Below are positions 14,242-23,019 of a DNA stretch of 64,000 bases, piece after piece. Under the pieces are notes generated by a model. It saw only the letters and a program-made list of their open reading frames with translations. It did not search any database and was not told where the DNA came from. Where the stretch lies: the NCBI RefSeq assembly GCF_963676735.1, contig NZ_OY781464.1:4435001-4499000 (forward strand). Direction: 5' to 3'. This DNA is from an uncultured Draconibacterium sp. GTDB lineage: Bacteria > Bacteroidota > Bacteroidia > Bacteroidales > Prolixibacteraceae. How positions within the stretch are numbered: position 1 is the stretch's first letter; each line of letters opens with the position of its first letter. The position numbers were made by a program, and so were the translations under genes.

Positions 14242-16335
14242 ATGAGCACGAAGGTATTCAAGTATATATTGAATTTTCAGGCCGATGCGCAGAAATTTGG
14301 AAAAGATATTGGCGGCGTAAAAGGGATGCTGAAAGGTGCAGCTGTGGCTGCCGGTGCTTTGTTTGCTGCCGACAAAATACTGGATGCTGCAAAAGCTGTT
14401 GGTGAGTATTCGCTTGAAATTTCGAAGGTAAGAAGCGAGGTGGAGAAATTCACCGGATTAAGCGGAGCCCAGGCCGATGCAATGGCCGGAGGTGCGGAAG
14501 CCATTAAACAGGCATACGGACAGGAGGTGAGCGAAGTTATTAAGGCCAGCAATGTGCTTATGCGTCAGTTTGGTGAGACTTCGCAATCGAGCTTCGACAT
14601 ACTAAACGCCGGTTTGGCAGGGGTAGCAAATGCCAACGGTGATTTTCTTCACCAGATTCAGGAGTATAGTACACATTTCAGAGAAGCCGGACTGGATGCC
14701 GGTCAGATGTATGCCATAATCGAACACGGAAATAAAACCGGAGTATTCGACGATAAAGCTGCCGATGCCATAAAAGAAGGCTCCATCCGCCTGCGCGAAA
14801 TGACTACCTCCACACAGGATGCTTTAAAAGCAATAGGGCTTTCGTCAACACAGATACAACAGGAAATTTCGAGCGGAAATAAAAGCATGTTCGAAGTAAT
14901 GCGGTTGGTTTCGAAGCAACTGCAAACCCTGCCACAGCAAAGCCCCGCAGTAGGTGCTGCGCTGGCTGATATTTTTGGTGGCCCCGGCGAGGATGGAATT
15001 GAGTTTATAAGAACACTTGCTGAAATTGATACGAGCATGGAAGGAATGCTCGGAAACCTGACCGATGCCCAAAAGGCACAAATGGCTTTTACCGAAGAGT
15101 TGCAGGAATTTCACACCATAGGGGCACAGGTATTTGGAGGCACCGGAACACTGGTAACAAAGGTAAAAACCCTTTTTATGGGTTTTGTAAACGATGCCAT
15201 ACGCGGGGCAGTGCAGGTAATCAATTATTTTATCGACCTGTATAACGAAAGTATGGTTTTTCGGGGGGCCATTGAGTATATCAAGTTTTCGGTTCAGAAC
15301 GTGTTCAAGGCCATCGGCTTTGTTTTTAAGCAGTTTTGGAACAACCTGAAAAGTACAGGAAAGCTGATTAAAGCCGTTTTTACCGGAAACTTCAAGGCTA
15401 TTCCTGATATCATTAAACAGAATTTCAATAACACAATTGATAATGCGCAGGGCTTTGGACAGGACATGGCCGACCGCTTTAAGCAGGGTGTGGAAAATGT
15501 GCTTAATCCGCGCAAGAAAATCGAACTGGTAACATTAAGTACCGATGCCGAACCGGCAGGAGTTGAAGACGGCGCAAACTATGCCAAAGGATTTACATCG
15601 GGTTACAAAGGGCATGCAGTGGTTGATACTCCCGAATTAATGCAGCCCAGCAGAGGAGGTGAGCAAGTTTCTGTTTCGTTGGGGAAAGACGAGTTAAAAG
15701 CTTTTGATGCTGCTAAAACACAGCTGGCCGACATGGATGATTTTATCCAGAAAAACAAAGCCAGTGTAGATGAAATGACGCAAAGCTGGATGAGTTTTGG
15801 AGAGACTATGCACCGTATTGCTGAAGAGCGTGAAGTTTTACAGGGTGGACTGTCGCAACTCGAAATAGCAGGATTGGCACTTGGCGACTCATTTATGCAA
15901 ATGGCCAAGAGCGGTGAGGTAAGTCTTGAAAATCTTGGGTCTGCTATTTTTAGTACCGTTACCGATTCTATACGTGCTTACATTGCAGAAGGTGTGGCCG
16001 GATCGGTTGCAAAAACCCTCTCATTTTTACCATTCCCTGCCAACGTTATTATGGCTGGTGTTGCTGCAACTGCTGCAACTGCATTGTTCAACAGCGTTAT
16101 CCCAAAATTTGCCGATGGCGGTATTGCTTATGGCCCAACTGTGGGTATGATTGGCGAATACCCAGGCGCACGCAGCAACCCCGAAGTAATTGCACCGCTC
16201 GATAAACTGAAAGGCATGCTGGCAGGTTCCGGTGGTGGTCGCGACAGGCTGGTAATTCCAACCACGCGGATACGAAAAGGCGATATATACATTAGCTATA
16301 AAGAGGCTGAGAAAGAATTAACAAACAGGACATAA
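14242..16335 (+). CDS. Tail tape measure protein
   Basis: This 697-residue protein lies directly after the chaperone pair. It has alanine-rich helical stretches (about 30-60), a long helical middle, a hydrophobic segment around 560-620 including 'FPANVIMAGVAATAATALF', and a C-terminal 'FADGGIAYGPTVGMIGEYPG' typical of tape measure ends. The protein fixes tail length and guides DNA exit. By the usual rule of about 0.15 nm per residue it would specify a tail near 100 nm (inference). Confidence 0.88.
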   Translation: MSTKVFKYILNFQADAQKFGKDIGGVKGMLKGAAVAAGALFAADKILDAAKAVGEYSLEISKVRSEVEKFTGLSGAQADAMAGGAEAIKQAYGQEVSEVIKASNVLMRQFGETSQSSFDILNAGLAGVANANGDFLHQIQEYSTHFREAGLDAGQMYAIIEHGNKTGVFDDKAADAIKEGSIRLREMTTSTQDALKAIGLSSTQIQQEISSGNKSMFEVMRLVSKQLQTLPQQSPAVGAALADIFGGPGEDGIEFIRTLAEIDTSMEGMLGNLTDAQKAQMAFTEELQEFHTIGAQVFGGTGTLVTKVKTLFMGFVNDAIRGAVQVINYFIDLYNESMVFRGAIEYIKFSVQNVFKAIGFVFKQFWNNLKSTGKLIKAVFTGNFKAIPDIIKQNFNNTIDNAQGFGQDMADRFKQGVENVLNPRKKIELVTLSTDAEPAGVEDGANYAKGFTSGYKGHAVVDTPELMQPSRGGEQVSVSLGKDELKAFDAAKTQLADMDDFIQKNKASVDEMTQSWMSFGETMHRIAEEREVLQGGLSQLEIAGLALGDSFMQMAKSGEVSLENLGSAIFSTVTDSIRAYIAEGVAGSVAKTLSFLPFPANVIMAGVAATAATALFNSVIPKFADGGIAYGPTVGMIGEYPGARSNPEVIAPLDKLKGMLAGSGGGRDRLVIPTTRIRKGDIYISYKEAEKELTNRT

Positions 16336-16353
16336 AGGCACGAAGCTAAAAAT

Positions 16354-19300
16354 ATGGCATACGCGAAACGCTTACAAATAGAATACGACGACATTAACAA
16401 CATTGCCACGCGCATTGAGGTGTGGCAGGAAGGTTATGCCGGGGCAGTTGAAACACGCAACTATGCTTCGGGCGATGTATGTTGCGAGGTAAGCTGGGGC
16501 GACTCATCCACCAAACAGCTGCCGCTGGTTTATGGCAGCCAGGTAACCCTGTATTTCGACTCGGAAACCAATTTCGAGTTTCACGACTTTTTTACCTCCA
16601 ACTCGCGCAAAAACAAGATACTGGTTTACAAAAACGGCAGTTTGTTTCATGCTGCGTTTGGTGAGGCCGATACCTGGACAGAGCCTTTTTCGTACCCTCC
16701 GTATGAGGTAAGCTTTACAGGTTACGACGGTTTGGGTTTGCTTAAAGATGAAGATTTTCTGGACAGCAATAAGGATTATTACGAGGGGGAAAAGACCCCG
16801 CTTGAAATCCTTCAGATCCTACTGGCTAAAACCGGGTTGGAATTGCCCTTTAATACGGCTGTAAGTATCCGCCCACAGGGAGCCTCAACCGGTGCCGATG
16901 CACTTACACAGGTTTTAAAGGACGTTTATACCTACCGCGACCTGAGTTGCTACGAAGTATTGGAGGCTTTGTTCAGGGGTTGCCGCATTATGCAGCGCGA
17001 AGGCGAATGGTGGATTGTTTCGAATGATTTGTGGAACCAAAGCAGTGTTATTTTTTATAAATACACGGCAGCAGGTGCGGCTAATGGTACGGTGGCCAAA
17101 GATACACGCTTTACCGGTTTTTGGCTGGAAGGCGATGGCGACCTGTCGTTTTTGCCTGCCATGAAACAAATGAAAGTAACACAGGATTACGGTTACCTGG
17201 GCAACATTATCAAAAACAACAATTTCCTGAGTTTTGAGGATGGTGTTTTTGAGTACTGGACAGCCGTGGGCATATCGCCTGTGCAACGCCTGTACGATGG
17301 CGATGGTAACCGTTATGTGTATTTACCCGGAAAGGAAACCCAACCAAACTGGCGCGATTATGCCCGAACTAAATACCTGCAATCACACGGCATACGACTT
17401 GAAGCCACTACTGACATACCTACTTTTAGTCTCGATTATGCTTTGGTTGAATATGCCCGCCATCCTGCCATTGTAATGTTTGGAATACATCTGGCAGCCG
17501 ACAGCGGTACACACTACAATCTTAAAGCTGACCTGAATTCGGACAATGAAGTTATTCATGTATGGGAAGAAACCAGCGATATTAAAGGCGTGCCATGTGA
17601 GGATGAACTGCGTGAATATAAAACCGGTGTATGGCCATTCCGAACAACACATCGTTATGCCAACGCGGTAGCAACCGAAGGTTGGCCGATGGATGAAGTA
17701 ACCGAGCATTTCGAAACAAAAAGTATTCAGATAAAAGGAGGAATACCGGAAGGCGGGGTGTTAACCGTGTATTTGTTCCTGGCACAAACCGATTATGGAA
17801 TGTTTAGCGGAGGGGCTTGTTTCAGGAATGTTGAACTTAAATTTTTGGATGAAGCCGAAGAGGAACCACCGGCGGAAACTGATTTTACGGTTATAAACGA
17901 CCTGGGCAACAATTATACTCCTGAAGATTTAACCATTATAAACGGAAGCCTGCCCGACATTGATAACCGCCTGGCTATTTACCACGGAGGATTTATAATG
18001 AATGATGGCTCAGGGGCTGCCGTTGATAACTGGACGTGGGATGGTGGCGGATCGGCCTACGGATATGCAGAGCTGATTGCCCGTTATATTGCTGCTGAAA
18101 TGAAGCTGCCACGATTGCTTCACCAATCGGTACTGGCCGACTCGGTTCCTGCACTGGCAGCGGTTTGGTACGATGCCGTTACCGCAAAGTATTATCTGGA
18201 GGCAGGCATTGTGTATAACGACCGTATGGAGGCTGTTCAAGGGCGTTATGTTGAGGTGGTTGATTATGAAATAGACTCACTTACCGTAGAGCGCGAGGAG
18301 ATTTATACCAAAGGAAGCACCAGGGGCGGTAGAGATTCAAGCCGCAGGTCGAGTGGCACAACGACACGCGGAGGCCGTACAGGCGAAACCCGCAACCGGA
18401 ACGACGAAACCGGTTTATACGATGAAGACTATACCCGCACAGGCAGAAGGGGAAGATTATCGAGCGACGAATTCAGGGATATTACCGATGCAACAACAGG
18501 CCGCACACGGCTCGACCAAACCATTACCCGCATTATAGTTGACCAGGACACACACGGTTTTACCATAGGCGAAGCATTGCGTTACGATACAGGCACAGAC
18601 TTGTACGTGCGTGCGCAAGCCGACAGCGAAGCAAACGCGGCGGTGATAGGAGTGGTAAGCGATGTTTACGATACTGATTCGTTTGCACTAAAAAGTGCAG
18701 GTGTTGTGCCTGACGAAAACTTCCTGCCGGGTCTTACATACGTGTTGTCGCCAACTGTTGCCGGTGCTGTGGTTGAGAAAAGCACGGTAGCCTCGTGGCC
18801 TTCCGGCTCGGTGCAGGTAAAAATGGGAACCGGCAGCAGCGAGGGGTTGAGTGTTAATTTGGATGAAATAGGAACCACCGGCCCCGCCGGGGCAGATGGA
18901 GCGGATGGTGCTCCAGGTGCCGATGGAGCGGATGGTGCTCCTGGAGCCGATGGAGCCGACGGTGCAGATGGACTAAGCATTAACTGGCAGGGGACTTACA
19001 GCGCGGCAACGGCCTATGTGGTAAACGACGCTGTTGAATACAACGGTAGCTCATATATCTGCATAGCTCCAACAACCGACAACGATCCTACCAATGCAAC
19101 TTACTGGAACCTGATGGCGCAAAAGGGTGCCGATGGCTCAGGCGGAACCGGATCAGACACCCCGGAACTCCACCTCGATTTTGAAGAAGCAGGTGATGAA
19201 TTTGTGTACAATGTGCCTTACAAAATGAAATTCACATCTCAAGTAAGCGAGAGTTCCGATGCCACATTGGACATTGCCCTGAATACCACGTTAAACAGAT

Positions 19301-19368
19301 ATGATAAACTTACAATTACTGCCACTGCTGCGGGCTTGGTTTCGCTCTATGGCGAATATGTTGCATAA
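16354..19368 (+). CDS. Large tail tip / fibre protein with collagen-like repeats
   Basis: This 1004-residue protein follows the tape measure. The first 450 residues look like a structured tail-tip domain. A flexible Arg/Gly/Ser/Thr-rich linker lies at about 650-705. A short collagen-like Gly-X-Y tract is at about 843-873, followed by a module like a carbohydrate-binding CBM5/12 fold with 'WQGTYSAATAYVVNDAVEYN' near 876-895. Collagen tracts and such modules are common in tail fibres that bind cell-surface glycans. It probably connects the tail tip to host recognition. There is no chaperone or peptidase motif at its end. Confidence 0.78.
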   Translation: MAYAKRLQIEYDDINNIATRIEVWQEGYAGAVETRNYASGDVCCEVSWGDSSTKQLPLVYGSQVTLYFDSETNFEFHDFFTSNSRKNKILVYKNGSLFHAAFGEADTWTEPFSYPPYEVSFTGYDGLGLLKDEDFLDSNKDYYEGEKTPLEILQILLAKTGLELPFNTAVSIRPQGASTGADALTQVLKDVYTYRDLSCYEVLEALFRGCRIMQREGEWWIVSNDLWNQSSVIFYKYTAAGAANGTVAKDTRFTGFWLEGDGDLSFLPAMKQMKVTQDYGYLGNIIKNNNFLSFEDGVFEYWTAVGISPVQRLYDGDGNRYVYLPGKETQPNWRDYARTKYLQSHGIRLEATTDIPTFSLDYALVEYARHPAIVMFGIHLAADSGTHYNLKADLNSDNEVIHVWEETSDIKGVPCEDELREYKTGVWPFRTTHRYANAVATEGWPMDEVTEHFETKSIQIKGGIPEGGVLTVYLFLAQTDYGMFSGGACFRNVELKFLDEAEEEPPAETDFTVINDLGNNYTPEDLTIINGSLPDIDNRLAIYHGGFIMNDGSGAAVDNWTWDGGGSAYGYAELIARYIAAEMKLPRLLHQSVLADSVPALAAVWYDAVTAKYYLEAGIVYNDRMEAVQGRYVEVVDYEIDSLTVEREEIYTKGSTRGGRDSSRRSSGTTTRGGRTGETRNRNDETGLYDEDYTRTGRRGRLSSDEFRDITDATTGRTRLDQTITRIIVDQDTHGFTIGEALRYDTGTDLYVRAQADSEANAAVIGVVSDVYDTDSFALKSAGVVPDENFLPGLTYVLSPTVAGAVVEKSTVASWPSGSVQVKMGTGSSEGLSVNLDEIGTTGPAGADGADGAPGADGADGAPGADGADGADGLSINWQGTYSAATAYVVNDAVEYNGSSYICIAPTTDNDPTNATYWNLMAQKGADGSGGTGSDTPELHLDFEEAGDEFVYNVPYKMKFTSQVSESSDATLDIALNTTLNRYDKLTITATAAGLVSLYGEYVA
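18895..18972 (+). repeat. 27-bp tandem repeat coding collagen-like Gly-X-Y
   Basis: Units of 27 bp start at 18895, 18922 and 18949 (last one degenerate and partial), each with GATGGAGC followed by GATGGTGC. They encode repeated Gly-Ala-Asp-type triplets. Such repeats can expand or contract by recombination. Confidence 0.85.
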
Positions 19369-19384
19369 ACTAAAAATCTTAATT

Positions 19385-20962
19385 ATGGGAAGTCATTATA
19401 TACCGGTTGGAAAACTGAAGATTGATAAAGAGTTATTGGATTTGGCATGTCCGGCAGCAGGGTATGGAAATACGCCACCACCGCCAGAAATTTATTGCCC
19501 GGTGAATGGGTATATTCCTGACCCTGAGATATATATTCCCCCGATCAATAACCTCGATGAATTTCCGGATGAAAGCGTGACATTCATCTGTAATGCAACT
19601 ATCGCTAATTGGCGTGATTCGACAAACGGGTATGAATTCGAGATATCTAACGGCTCATACTTGTACGAACTTTTTGATATTAATATGAGTCTGTTGAATT
19701 CATGGGTAGTTTCGGAAGATGAAACAGATTTCGATTTTCCAACCAACGATAGATATTATGTAGTAAGGGTGTCACCAGATACTAAAGGTGAGCATATAAC
19801 GAGATATTTCATCGGCTCATCAGCTGTTAATTATGATTCATGTGTTGAAGCGATTATTTTCAATGCCACTAATTTGACAGCAATGAATTTTATTGGAAGT
19901 AACAATCTTAAAAGCCTTGATTTTAAAAGTACACTTGAAAACTTAACATCTTTTAGCTACTTACTGAAAAATACCCGCGATTATAAATATTTCAAATTTC
20001 CGGCAGGTCCGTTTACTTCACTTGCATCTGTTTTTTCGCCATTTCGCGGAAGTAAAATTGTGAAACTTGATTTGCGCGAAACAGAGTTATTGCCTGCTGC
20101 TTCGTGGGCTAATTTCGTTGACGGCTGTGCTGATCTGCTCGAATTTTATTTTCCCGAAACATTTCACGGAACTTCCCTGTACCAGGCTTTTAGGTCTACG
20201 GCACGTTTAAAAATTTGCCAAATGTTTACATCTGCGCCAAACATGGGAAGCGGTGCTGGGAATTGCTACGACCAATTGTTTGTTAATTCAACGGTTGAAG
20301 GCGAAATAAATTTGCCCGCATGCGATAATGCAACATCTTTATCAAGCACATTCAATAACTGTCTTTTCCTTGAGAAAGTTATATTGGAAGGAAGTTGGGT
20401 TGGCTTAACTTCGATGATCAACACATTTGCAAATTCGCCACTACTGAAAGAAGTTCAAATGCCAAGAACGTTAAGATCAGACGCTATAGTGTCCGGCACC
20501 CCATGCCCATCAACGTGCAAAGGTTTGAAAAAATACATAGGCCCTGATATTGGATATATTGATACGCCAGATCGGTATTGCGAATCAATTACCGGGGAGC
20601 ACGATACGTCTGGAATGGCCACATATCCTGATGTCTATTTCAATAACTATCTACGTTCGACACTAAATGAATTACAAATGGTGAAATTACGGGTAAGTCG
20701 ATTGAGGCTTGGCTACACATCTGCATCCTATCGATATAATTTATTAACATCAATGGAGATAGATTGGGCTAATTCTGATTTTTCTTCAACGTCGTCACCA
20801 CAATGTTTACTGAACGCCGCTTTTGACGCAACTGAATTGAATAGAATAATGTCAGCATTGCCGACAGTAACCGCTGGTCAGGTACTTGATATTAGATATT
20901 GCACCGGCTACGCAACATGTGATAAAACCATTGCACAAAATAAAGGCTGGACGGTACTGTAA
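19385..20962 (+). CDS. Leucine-rich-repeat tail protein, probable receptor-binding protein
   Basis: This 525-residue protein starts at ATG 19385; an earlier in-frame start at 19301 would overlap the fibre gene. From about residue 140 it contains irregular leucine-rich repeats of the BspA/surface-protein type ('LKSLDF', 'IVKLDLRETELL', 'LLEFYFPETF', 'LEKVILEGS', 'LLKEVQMPRT'). The end has 'LDIRYCTGYATCDKTIA', which I recall from phage LRR proteins in this phylum. The gene is visibly richer in A and T than its neighbours, suggesting exchange. Position next to the fibre gene supports a host-recognition role. Confidence 0.72.
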   Translation: MGSHYIPVGKLKIDKELLDLACPAAGYGNTPPPPEIYCPVNGYIPDPEIYIPPINNLDEFPDESVTFICNATIANWRDSTNGYEFEISNGSYLYELFDINMSLLNSWVVSEDETDFDFPTNDRYYVVRVSPDTKGEHITRYFIGSSAVNYDSCVEAIIFNATNLTAMNFIGSNNLKSLDFKSTLENLTSFSYLLKNTRDYKYFKFPAGPFTSLASVFSPFRGSKIVKLDLRETELLPAASWANFVDGCADLLEFYFPETFHGTSLYQAFRSTARLKICQMFTSAPNMGSGAGNCYDQLFVNSTVEGEINLPACDNATSLSSTFNNCLFLEKVILEGSWVGLTSMINTFANSPLLKEVQMPRTLRSDAIVSGTPCPSTCKGLKKYIGPDIGYIDTPDRYCESITGEHDTSGMATYPDVYFNNYLRSTLNELQMVKLRVSRLRLGYTSASYRYNLLTSMEIDWANSDFSSTSSPQCLLNAAFDATELNRIMSALPTVTAGQVLDIRYCTGYATCDKTIAQNKGWTVL

Positions 20963-20963
20963 A

Positions 20964-21383
20964 ATGAAACAAAACCAGAGAGATATGATAGCAAACTTCG
21001 ATTTTCGTTTTCACACGGTTATAGACTGGATACTCCGTGCCTTATCAGTAATTGTTTCGCTGTTTTACGATGCACGGCTGGTATTACACGCCGTTTTGTT
21101 CCTGATTATTATCGACCAGGTTATGGGCGTTACTTATGCCCTTAAACTAAAGCAGTTTAGCTGGAAGACCTTTAACAAGGTTTACCGCAAGGTGATTACC
21201 TACATGGCGGTTATACTGGCTGCATTTGTGTACGAGCGGTACCTGCTTAACTCGGAGGCCATCTATTTTACCAAAATAATAGGTGCGCTGGTGGGTTTCC
21301 AGGAGCTGAGTTCGGCTTACCTTACTTTTGCCAAAATGACGGGCATTAACATTTTCGAGCAAATCATCAAAAAAATAAAGTAA
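20964..21383 (+). CDS. Holin-like membrane protein
   Basis: This 139-residue protein has three or four hydrophobic segments (about 18-38, 41-62, 76-96, 104-125) and a basic tail 'EQIIKKIK', fitting the phage holin family common in Bacteroidetes phages. Holins open the inner membrane at lysis. ATG 20964 follows the LRR gene stop by one base; upstream in-frame starts overlap that gene and are rejected. The stop overlaps the next ATG (TAATG). Confidence 0.72.
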   Translation: MKQNQRDMIANFDFRFHTVIDWILRALSVIVSLFYDARLVLHAVLFLIIIDQVMGVTYALKLKQFSWKTFNKVYRKVITYMAVILAAFVYERYLLNSEAIYFTKIIGALVGFQELSSAYLTFAKMTGINIFEQIIKKIK

Positions 21384-21727
21384 TGAAGAAATTACGCGAA
21401 TTCTTTACAGGAAAAACAGAGTATGTAATCAGCATTTACGCGCTATTGGCGTGGCTGGTACTTTGGGGAGCCGGGTTTATATTCGGCTATGCTACTTACC
21501 CGGTGGGCTACTTTCAGAAGCTTGCTTTTGGGATACTGGGAATTGTAATCGTTATCCTGGTTGCATGGTTCTGGCTGGGGAAAACCTTTCCGGGGCTAAA
21601 AATGCTGCTCGACCCCGATAACCACGAAAAACTTGAAAAACTTACGCTATGGGAAAAATTAAAACTTGGCTTTTGGTTCTTTGCCTTATTTGTGGGTGGA
21701 GCTGTGGTTCTGGCCAGTCTTTACTAA
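21383..21727 (+). CDS. Lysis-cassette membrane protein
   Basis: This 114-residue protein has three transmembrane segments (about 17-36, 45-66, 91-113), with a short cytoplasmic or periplasmic 'LLDPDNHEKLEKLTLWEKLK' loop. It may be a second holin, antiholin or pinholin-like protein. Its last 79 bases are shared in another frame with the endolysin signal peptide, an arrangement that links the two genes tightly. Confidence 0.6.
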   Translation: MKKLREFFTGKTEYVISIYALLAWLVLWGAGFIFGYATYPVGYFQKLAFGILGIVIVILVAWFWLGKTFPGLKMLLDPDNHEKLEKLTLWEKLKLGFWFFALFVGGAVVLASLY

Positions 21728-22323
21728 GCTACGAGCAGCCGGAACTACCGGCCACTGAAAAAGCACGTGAGGAGCTTACAGAGCTTGCCTTATCGCAAGT
21801 GGGTGTGCGCGAGCTTACGGGCAACAACGACGGTAAACAGGTTGAGCGTTACCTGCGCAGCGTTGGCCTGAAGAAAGGGCAGCCGTGGTGTGCTGCGTTT
21901 ATGGCGTGGCTGCACAACGAGCGCGGAATACCAAACCCGGAGAGTGCCTGGAGCCCCGACTGGTTTCGCTCGAATGTGGTTTACGACCGCTTTGATAAGA
22001 ACCAGGTTGATTTTACGGCGCGGAAAGGGCAGGTGTTCGGCTTGTACTTTACCAGTAAGAAACGAATAGCCCATGTAGGCATGATTGTGGGCCAAACGCC
22101 ACAGCATTACGAAACGGTTGAAGGAAATACCTCGCTGCTGGGTTATGTCGATTTATCACTTCTTACTGACGAACAGAAGGAACGGGAGCGGGAAAGCATT
22201 TGGGTAGCGCACAAGATAAGGAACCGGCGCGATATTGCAAAGGTATCCGACTTTGTTGGCGGAGATGAGATACGGAAAGGCTGGAAACTGAAGGGTTATA
22301 AGTCGAAACTTACACTACGATGA
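21649..22323 (+). CDS. Exported CHAP-type endolysin
   Basis: This 224-residue protein has an N-terminal signal (about 1-20, hydrophobic and cysteine-rich, ending near 'GWSCGSGQ', possibly a lipoprotein or anchor signal). The catalytic domain is of CHAP/NlpC-P60 type with Cys81 in 'KGQPWCAAFMAW' and His142 in 'RIAHVGMIVG', and cuts peptidoglycan stem peptides. Its 5' end overlaps the previous gene by 79 bases, and its stop overlaps a 29-residue gene (ATGA). A signal-bearing endolysin may not need a large holin hole. Confidence 0.82.
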   Translation: MGKIKTWLLVLCLICGWSCGSGQSLLSYEQPELPATEKAREELTELALSQVGVRELTGNNDGKQVERYLRSVGLKKGQPWCAAFMAWLHNERGIPNPESAWSPDWFRSNVVYDRFDKNQVDFTARKGQVFGLYFTSKKRIAHVGMIVGQTPQHYETVEGNTSLLGYVDLSLLTDEQKERERESIWVAHKIRNRRDIAKVSDFVGGDEIRKGWKLKGYKSKLTLR

Positions 22324-22409
22324 TCTGGACAATACTTATCACCCTGCTGATTACCGGGGCAATGTGCTACTCCGGGTATAAATTTTCGAACGCTATGTGT
22401 AAACATTAA
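22320..22409 (+). CDS. 29-residue transmembrane micro-protein
   Basis: The ATG overlaps the endolysin stop (ATGA). The peptide begins MIWTILITLLITGAMCYSG, a single transmembrane helix, and ends 'NAMCKH' with two cysteines in all. Ten bases separate it from the next gene. It is too short for normal gene finders but is positioned exactly like a coupled lysis gene. It may be a lysis regulator or small spanin partner, which is inference. Confidence 0.5.
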   Translation: MIWTILITLLITGAMCYSGYKFSNAMCKH

Positions 22410-22419
22410 TACTACTGAT

Positions 22420-22761
22420 ATGAAGTTTTTAAACAACTGGAACCCGGTTAACTCGCTTGAGAACCTGGTGTATGTGGCCGTTACTATTTTGTTTATGAAT
22501 TTCTTCGTTGTAAAGCCACTGCGAAGCGATATTCATAAGCTTCAGAAGGACATTGTAATGATTGCCATGCAGCCGCGCTACTCTATTTCGAACGATTTTG
22601 AAAAGATGCGGACAAAGAAAAACGGGCAGATCGTGCTTGACCTGAACAACGAGCTTACGCACAATGAAATAGACTTAATGCCAATGGATACAACCGCTGT
22701 TGATACGGTGATAGAGAAACAAAGCTTTTTTAAACGAATATTTGGAGGGAAAGAGAAATGA
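22420..22761 (+). CDS. Putative spanin-like membrane protein
   Basis: This 113-residue protein has one N-terminal transmembrane segment (about 14-34) followed by a charged, probably coiled-coil periplasmic region with 'LRSDIHKLQKDIVMIAMQ', then an acidic and a basic tail (FFKRIFGGKEK). This is the outline of an inner-membrane spanin (Rz-like), which fuses inner and outer membranes in the last lysis step. No outer-membrane lipoprotein partner is obvious, so the role is provisional. Confidence 0.5.
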   Translation: MKFLNNWNPVNSLENLVYVAVTILFMNFFVVKPLRSDIHKLQKDIVMIAMQPRYSISNDFEKMRTKKNGQIVLDLNNELTHNEIDLMPMDTTAVDTVIEKQSFFKRIFGGKEK

Positions 22762-23018
22762 CAATCAAAGAATGGTTTAAAACACAGTTTACGTTGGATG
22801 CTTTTAAGGCATCGCTGCCAATTTGGAAGGCCGTGTTTTCGAGCGGCTGGAACTGGCTGATGTTTGTCGGCTTAGTACTGGCCTGCATTGAAGGATTTAA
22901 ACACGATGCTTATGCCGGTTGCGGGTTTTTATTCCTTAGCTCGTGGCTGGTGGTTCACAGGTATATAATTGCGTTTAAAAATATGCAGTTAAAGGATTTG
23001 ATGGATCGGGGGAAATAG
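22758..23018 (+). CDS. Small two-helix membrane protein of lysis cassette
   Basis: This 86-residue protein has two hydrophobic segments (about 32-46 and 53-73) and amphipathic ends. The ATG overlaps the previous stop by four bases, so it belongs to the same operon. It may be another holin-type or envelope protein. The last base of its TAG stop is immediately followed by the structured RNA region. Confidence 0.55.
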   Translation: MTIKEWFKTQFTLDAFKASLPIWKAVFSSGWNWLMFVGLVLACIEGFKHDAYAGCGFLFLSSWLVVHRYIIAFKNMQLKDLMDRGK

Positions 23019-23019
23019 A

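Noticed and set aside
18895..18972. CRISPR-like repeats
   Set aside because: The repeats are in-frame, abutting, have no spacers and encode Gly-X-Y triplets; no cas genes are near.
18666..18980. Minus-strand Ser-Ala-Pro repeat protein
   Set aside because: It is the reverse reading of the collagen-coding repeats in the tail fibre.
16354..20962. Variable region of a diversity-generating retroelement in the tail genes
   Set aside because: Considered because Hankyphage-type phages carry one, but no reverse transcriptase or adenine-rich template repeat is visible in the window.
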